DNA of 64,000 bases from Glandiceps talaboti (taxonomy: Eukaryota > Hemichordata > Enteropneusta > Spengelidae). Every line of letters starts with the position of its first letter. The first letter of the stretch is position 1. The position numbers and the translations under genes were made by a program. Positions 59,176 to 64,000 of the stretch are shown here, piece by piece. The DNA lies in the NCBI RefSeq assembly GCF_964340395.1, contig NC_135554.1, forward strand, positions 17,105,592 to 17,169,591, in the 5' to 3' direction. The notes beneath the pieces are model-generated. The model worked only from the letters and a program-made list of their open reading frames with translations, was not told the DNA's origin and ran no database searches.

Positions 59176-60059
59176 ACAAACAGTGCCTATGGGAGGCAAC
59201 TAGATAACAAGCCACACCACAATCTTTACATGCACATAAACTAAATCATTTATTAGTGTACAATGCTTAGTAGACTCCCAGAGCCCAAGTTACATAATAT
59301 AATGAGTACATTATTATTATACCATGATTCTGTAATCATAATACCACCTATTACATTAATCTGTGATATACACATTTAAGGTGCACTGATCAAAGCATAT
59401 TTATTTCAGCCATCCAATTTGCTGCATGTGTAACAATTTTCAAAAAACTCTAAGTAAGAAAGTACAAATCAAATCTGGCAACAATATTAAAAAAAAAAAC
59501 TCACTTAAACTTAAGCTACATTTGAAATTACTGGATGAATCTTTTTTCAAGCAATTATGTTAAGCAGTTGCTTGCAACTAAAAATAAAAAACAAAAATGT
59601 ACAAAAACAAACATTCATAGATGGCATAGCTCCCCCCCTCCCCCAAACAGGTTTGTTGTATGGCAAATTACTGAGCAAACCATAAAGGTCAAGGTCATGT
59701 AATTAACAGAGGTATATATGTACTACATAGTATCAAGTTGCCTAGTGAAATATGGGTGTATACACAGACAGTTGGATGAACAGACACACACATGCACGGC
59801 TGTTCGGATGGAACCCAATGTATGATTATTCCAATGTCCAATCTTTTTATGTTGTTTGCGTGCACAAGTATATTTGACTTTGATTTAGGCGCCGTGTATT
59901 ATTAGAAAGTTGCAGGAGAAATGACTACAGTAGGTGGATATTTTCTCTGGCTGTCGGCTTCTAATAAACATTTTCAATGACTCACTAAAGTTAAAAGTTA
60001 TATCACAAAATCTTTATATGATGTGCACTTTGTTATATCAATGTGCATAGCAAGTTATT
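59176..60059. other. Unannotated DNA
   Basis: No gene seen. Low CpG. Text near 59690-59830 (GGTCAAGGTCATG, ACAGACACACACATG) resembles the ends of dispersed repeats. Confidence 0.4.
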
Positions 60060-60415
60060 TGAAATTTGAAGCTTGCATATTTACAATATTGCCAAATTAC
60101 CTGAAAATCGTTAATTATGCAAATGAGTCTGAAATTACAAGCTACATCAAACTTATTATCTACATGTGTACCGACTTATCAGAGGTTCAAAGCTTGCATT
60201 CTAAAGATATTGCATAATGACCAAAAATTGTTATTATGCAAATGTATCATTAATATTCATAGAATATCAGTAACATAGAATATCAATAACCTAATCAGTC
60301 CTTCACACTAGAACACAGAATCGCTATGCCAAATTTCACTTCAAAGCAACCAGGGTTTTTTGAGCGATATTGGTGATACAGACAGACAGACAGACAGACA
60401 TACAGACAGTCAGCT
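60060..60415. repeat. Direct repeat with ATGCAAAT and (ACAG)n end
   Basis: Two units about 120 bp apart (near 60069 and 60189), each running AAGCTTGCAT to TTATGCAAATG. Downstream a segment ending in GATACAGACAGACAG closes the block, a typical end of microsatellite-tailed dispersed repeats. Confidence 0.7.
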
Positions 60416-62527
60416 GGTAGCTCTTAAGCTAAACATGAAAAACAAATGATGAATTATTCTCTTGAAGAGGACAATGCAGAGGCAAAAAACAAGCAAACAC
60501 ATACAAAAACTGTAATGGATTAAAGCATAAAGCATAAGATTACTTAGTAAACTCTTACAAGAAGCAGTAAATCAGGAATAAATGTTATACCAACAGCCAC
60601 GTCTCCATACCAATACTTATCGCATGTAACAACATCTGTAACAAAATGAACTATAATGCAGTCAAGAAAAGACAGAGTTCTGAAAATAATTTTATCAAAT
60701 CAACCTTCCCAAATATCATAAATCCTTGGAATTTCTAAGTATGATTAATATTCATAAATAAAACTCCCACATAACAATCATGTGTGGCTATTTCCAGTTT
60801 TTTTGGAGACTGTTTTTTTAAGGCACATTTCTTAGGTTTACAATACATCTGCATATTTTTATGTGTTATTAATGTGTCAGTTAGGGAGTCAAGTTACCAA
60901 GTTTGCAGTTGGAACCCCTAACGTATGCCCAGTTTAAAAAGTACCACATTGTGTACGCGACTTTTTCCCTGTATCCCATGCAAACCATGACAGCCTTCTG
61001 ACAAGACTTTCTCTGTAAATCCTCTCTCTATAGTACGGCATGACACTTTAAGTTATTCTGCAATTCTATTTATCATATATTACTGACAAAATGACTTCTC
61101 TCAAAGATATAAAACATTCATTTATTCCAGATACCTAAATGGCTACTTTCATGCTCTTGTACGTTTTAAAATCATTTATAATATAAGAAGCCAATAAAAT
61201 ACCGCATACTTGTTGGCTTTATAATATATTATACTGTATTCTATACTTCAGACTATCGGCGTACTCCACATCTACCTAATCCTCATAGAGCTTCTTATTG
61301 GAACTTGTTCCATTGAGGATACAATGTTGTGATATTTAAAAAAAGAAGACTTCTACCAAGACTTTTTATTCTTCTGTAAAGTGTCAGGAAGAACATGTAT
61401 GAATTTCAGATCAAAGATTTTCATGAGACATAATTATTCTCTTTATCAATATATATTGACAACATGATCTAGAGTACACATCGGGTTTGTTGAGTGACTT
61501 TTACACAATTAAGGCACATATGATGATTCCCATATGCCATCTACCTCCCAAAGCAGAAGATGATTCTTGGTCCCATGTAGAGGGAATTCAATATAAATCT
61601 ACATCGGAGTGTGTCTTATTTCAGATTTGTCTCCCACAGGGAGTGATCGTCATTCATCTCAAAGAGTAATTACGATGAAAAAATTAAGTGGCTGTGTATT
61701 GATAATATGTCTTAAAAACTATTTTACTTGCAATTTTCGTTACAATTTCAGTCATTTGAATATTAAAACGGATCATTTTGAGTTTGGACATTACACTGGT
61801 GAAACATAATGAAACATGCAGGCATAAATGAATAATTGCTTCATTGTTACTTAAAAGGGTTACAAGCTAAGTGTGTATGTTTTGGGGAGAGATTCTACGT
61901 ATTAGAAAGTCACTCGTAGCATTCTACCTACTGAAGCATACATTACTATCACTTGCAATTGACGGAACTCAAAACTGGATATGAAGATATAAACATAGAA
62001 ACGAGCCCGAATGACATAATTTTTGGAATGTAAATGGAGAAAATGTCAACTAAGCCATGCTAGACAAACAACTGTTCTAACAAAATCAGAAGGCAACTGC
62101 AATGTCATAGAAGGCCTGTATCGTCATTAACATTATACTATAATAGTATACTCAAGGTTTTATGTCTGACTTAGTATTTTTACTTAAGCAAAAGGTTTAT
62201 GAACTCAATTTGTGTCACTTTTACGTGTTGATTTGTTTCTTATCAGTACAAGTGAAAGCTAACGGCGTCATATAATAAAAATCCCACAATATTGATCTCG
62301 AACTATCACAGACATGCAAAGGTGTCTTTTAAGCCACACACAGATAACAAGATTACAATACACAAATTATTTAATAATATATACTTGATATATATATTAG
62401 GATATAACAGATCTTTTACAGTAGCCTATATTTAATAGTTATCAGTAGGAAAATTGGTTGCTATGACAACTAAAAAAACCCATTAGTTTTAATAAGCATC
62501 CCAAATCATGATGTGTTCACACTGCAT
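60416..62527. other. Probable 3' UTR and flank of the - strand gene
   Basis: No exon recognised on either strand. Low CpG, like the two - strand exons beside it. TTTATT (AATAAA on the - strand) occurs several times, so the poly(A) site cannot be chosen. Confidence 0.35.
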
Positions 62528-62618
62528 CTATTTCTTCTTCCACAGCGTTACTGTAGCTTCTTTTTTGGTCCCATCAATTGCCATATAATTGTATGACAAT
62601 GTCTCCACACAGTTTAAT
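62528..62618 (-). CDS. Terminal coding exon of the same - strand gene
   Basis: On the - strand an acceptor (TCTAATGTAG) opens 91 nt that complete a split Arg codon and then read LNCVETLSYNYMAIDGTKKE, ATVTLWKKK and TAG. The frame matches the donor phase of the exon at 63119-63224. The final hydrophobic strand ending in lysines (VTLWKKK) is typical of the last beta strand of class I SAM-dependent methyltransferases, but many other folds end this way. This gene converges on the VLDLR-like gene. Confidence 0.6.
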
Positions 62619-63118
62619 CTACATTAGAAAGAAAGGAGAAGTAAAAAAAAAAACTTGTTACTGTAACTCGCCAATAAACTGTTCACAACGGACAGAAAAT
62701 GATAGTAAAAAGCTTGGTTGAATTGGTTTATTAGAAAGCAATTTCTTTCCCTGGCATCATGACAAAACCAACAATATCTCAGTATGGACCCTTTCAACAA
62801 GTCTCCATCAAAAACATAACCCCCACCCCCCACCCCCACCCCCCATCACCACATTTATTATTATACAGTACCAAAATGTATTTTTCAGAACAAACATGGA
62901 TGTCATTCAGTCCAAAATGAAATAGCTATTTGAAGGGAACCTGCCACTGCCATTCTCCAAAGAATGTGATATGCCAAAAAAAGGACTTTGACATTTGAGC
63001 TCACACATCACAGTATGTAAAAATATGAAGGAATTTCTTCGACAGATGTATGAATTTCCTAGATTAGTAAGTAAGTGTCCAGAATCCCTAAAATCCTTCT
63101 GATTTCTGATGGACATAC
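62619..63118 (-). other. Intron between the last two exons of the - strand gene
   Basis: 500 nt, GTATGT to TAATGTAG on the - strand. It contains a C-rich tract at 62819-62845, so the pre-mRNA would carry four or more G runs separated by single T residues. Confidence 0.55.
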
Positions 63119-63224
63119 CTTGACCCAATAATGGACTCCAGTTTGTCCTTGTTCCAGTCTGTACTGCTCACTATGGCAACTATGCCATCTGGCAGGGTTA
63201 TGTCAAACAAACGGACAAGCCAGG
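63119..63224 (-). CDS. Penultimate coding exon of an unidentified - strand gene
   Basis: On the - strand an acceptor (TTACATTTCAG) opens a 106-nt exon, phase 1 in and phase 2 out, ending at AAG|GTATGT. It reads WLVRLFDITLPDGIVAIVSS then a DWNKDKLESIIGS segment. It joins the 62528-62618 exon in frame. The upstream exon lies beyond 63.3 kb and was not found with confidence. A hydrophobic strand after a PDG turn followed by S-x-x-D/N-W-N/T-K-D/E-x-L resembles the last part of EEF1AKMT2-type lysine methyltransferases, as I remember them. The similarity is weak. Confidence 0.6.
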
Positions 63225-64000
63225 CTGAAATGTAAGCAGATTTTAGTATCAACACAACCATTCCTTTTCTGAATAAAAATCTATTTCCTACATATGTGAA
63301 CTTTTCTTAACAACCCACACATCACCTAAACTTGGGCACATAAGTTCACCTAACACCGTTCCAGTTTCCTGTTCTTGATTTTGAAATGTTGGTGATATCA
63401 TTAGAGGTGCTGTGAAGTTCAGTGCACATATGTAGGTGTTCTTCTATAGACAAGACTATATGAGCACAGATAGTTTTGTCATAAATTCATTTTGGAGGAG
63501 TTACAAACCTGTGAACAGAGCTGTATTACATTTTGTGGGCAATCTCATCTAAACTGGAGTTAGGAAATTTGTCATAAGAGGAAACCTTTGTAAATGGAGA
63601 TGAGTGCATTTATTACCTGTTGTCAACAGTGCTTTTTTGCAAAGCTGACAGCATATCGTTTGCTCCTGTGCTAGAATCTACTATATATCTGCAAATCTTT
63701 TCTAAGAGAGGTCACTATCTCTACTATATACTTTTTTCCAGACAATTTTACAAAAAGATGTACAACACAAAAGTACTACACAGCTATTTTCCTGGGTTGT
63801 TGAACATTCTAAATATATTTATGACAAAACCAGCTATGCTTCGTTTCCCTTTAAAGGGGCACAGTACAGAACTTTGACACGTCTTTTTTTCAATTTAGTT
63901 TTGTATTTTCACAAAGGAAGGGAAGTAGGTAATTGACTTTCCCAGGGTTGCTACCAAGGCTCCCCACCAGTCATTGTATAATATATGCAAATATATGCAA
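63225..64000. other. Probable intron of the - strand gene, window end
   Basis: No exon seen with confidence. A 40-nt frame with GT-AG borders at 63509-63548 (- strand) fits the phase but is too short to trust. CpG-poor, as expected inside a transcribed unit. Confidence 0.35.

Noticed and set aside
63509-63548. 40-nt - strand segment with AG and GTTTGT borders that fits the phase of the next exon
   Set aside because: Too short and with a weak donor; a chance fit is likely.

Overview
This is animal (metazoan) nuclear DNA. It is AT-rich, has introns with GT-AG borders, and is unusually dense in microsatellites. One protein-coding gene is complete and unambiguous: a very-low-density-lipoprotein-receptor-type LDL receptor on the + strand (12 coding exons, 34036-47104, 864 codons). 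Its compact 3' half, the mosaic pattern of CpG depletion (low inside genes, high outside) and the many tetranucleotide arrays suggest an invertebrate, probably marine. The cytoplasmic tail shares residues with both vertebrate VLDLR and insect lipophorin receptors, so I do not name a phylum or species.

Layout. 1-33.7 kb: no convincing gene. It holds block-structured microsatellites (2.4, 4.9, 7.4-8.8, 11.4, 15.1, 24.2, 25.4, 26.5, 27.4-27.9, 28.5, 30.7 and 31.1 kb), two long hairpins (1.4 and 4.0 kb), a TA-flanked foldback MITE (9.3-9.6 kb), degenerate tandem repeats (10.3-11.0, 18.1-18.7, 29.6-30.5 kb) and a few striking binding-site-like motifs. 33.7-47.1 kb: the VLDLR-like gene, from signal peptide through eight LDLa repeats, EGF-A, EGF-B, YWTD propeller, EGF-C, a short Thr-rich stalk and a membrane helix to an NPVY tail. 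47.1-51.0 kb: probable long 3' UTR with several AATAAA signals. 51-62.5 kb: repeat-rich intergenic DNA with a possible LINE 3' end, a second copy of an interspersed repeat, a large foldback plus a 501-bp tandem duplication (55.7-58.0 kb), and minisatellites. 62.5-64 kb: the last two coding exons of a second gene on the - strand, so the two genes converge tail to tail. Its C-terminus looks weakly like the end of a class I methyltransferase.

The two genes are not obviously connected in function. The receptor would act at the cell surface in endocytosis of lipoprotein or vitellogenin-type ligands. Everything was read by eye; identities of protein families rest on remembered family signatures, not on a search.
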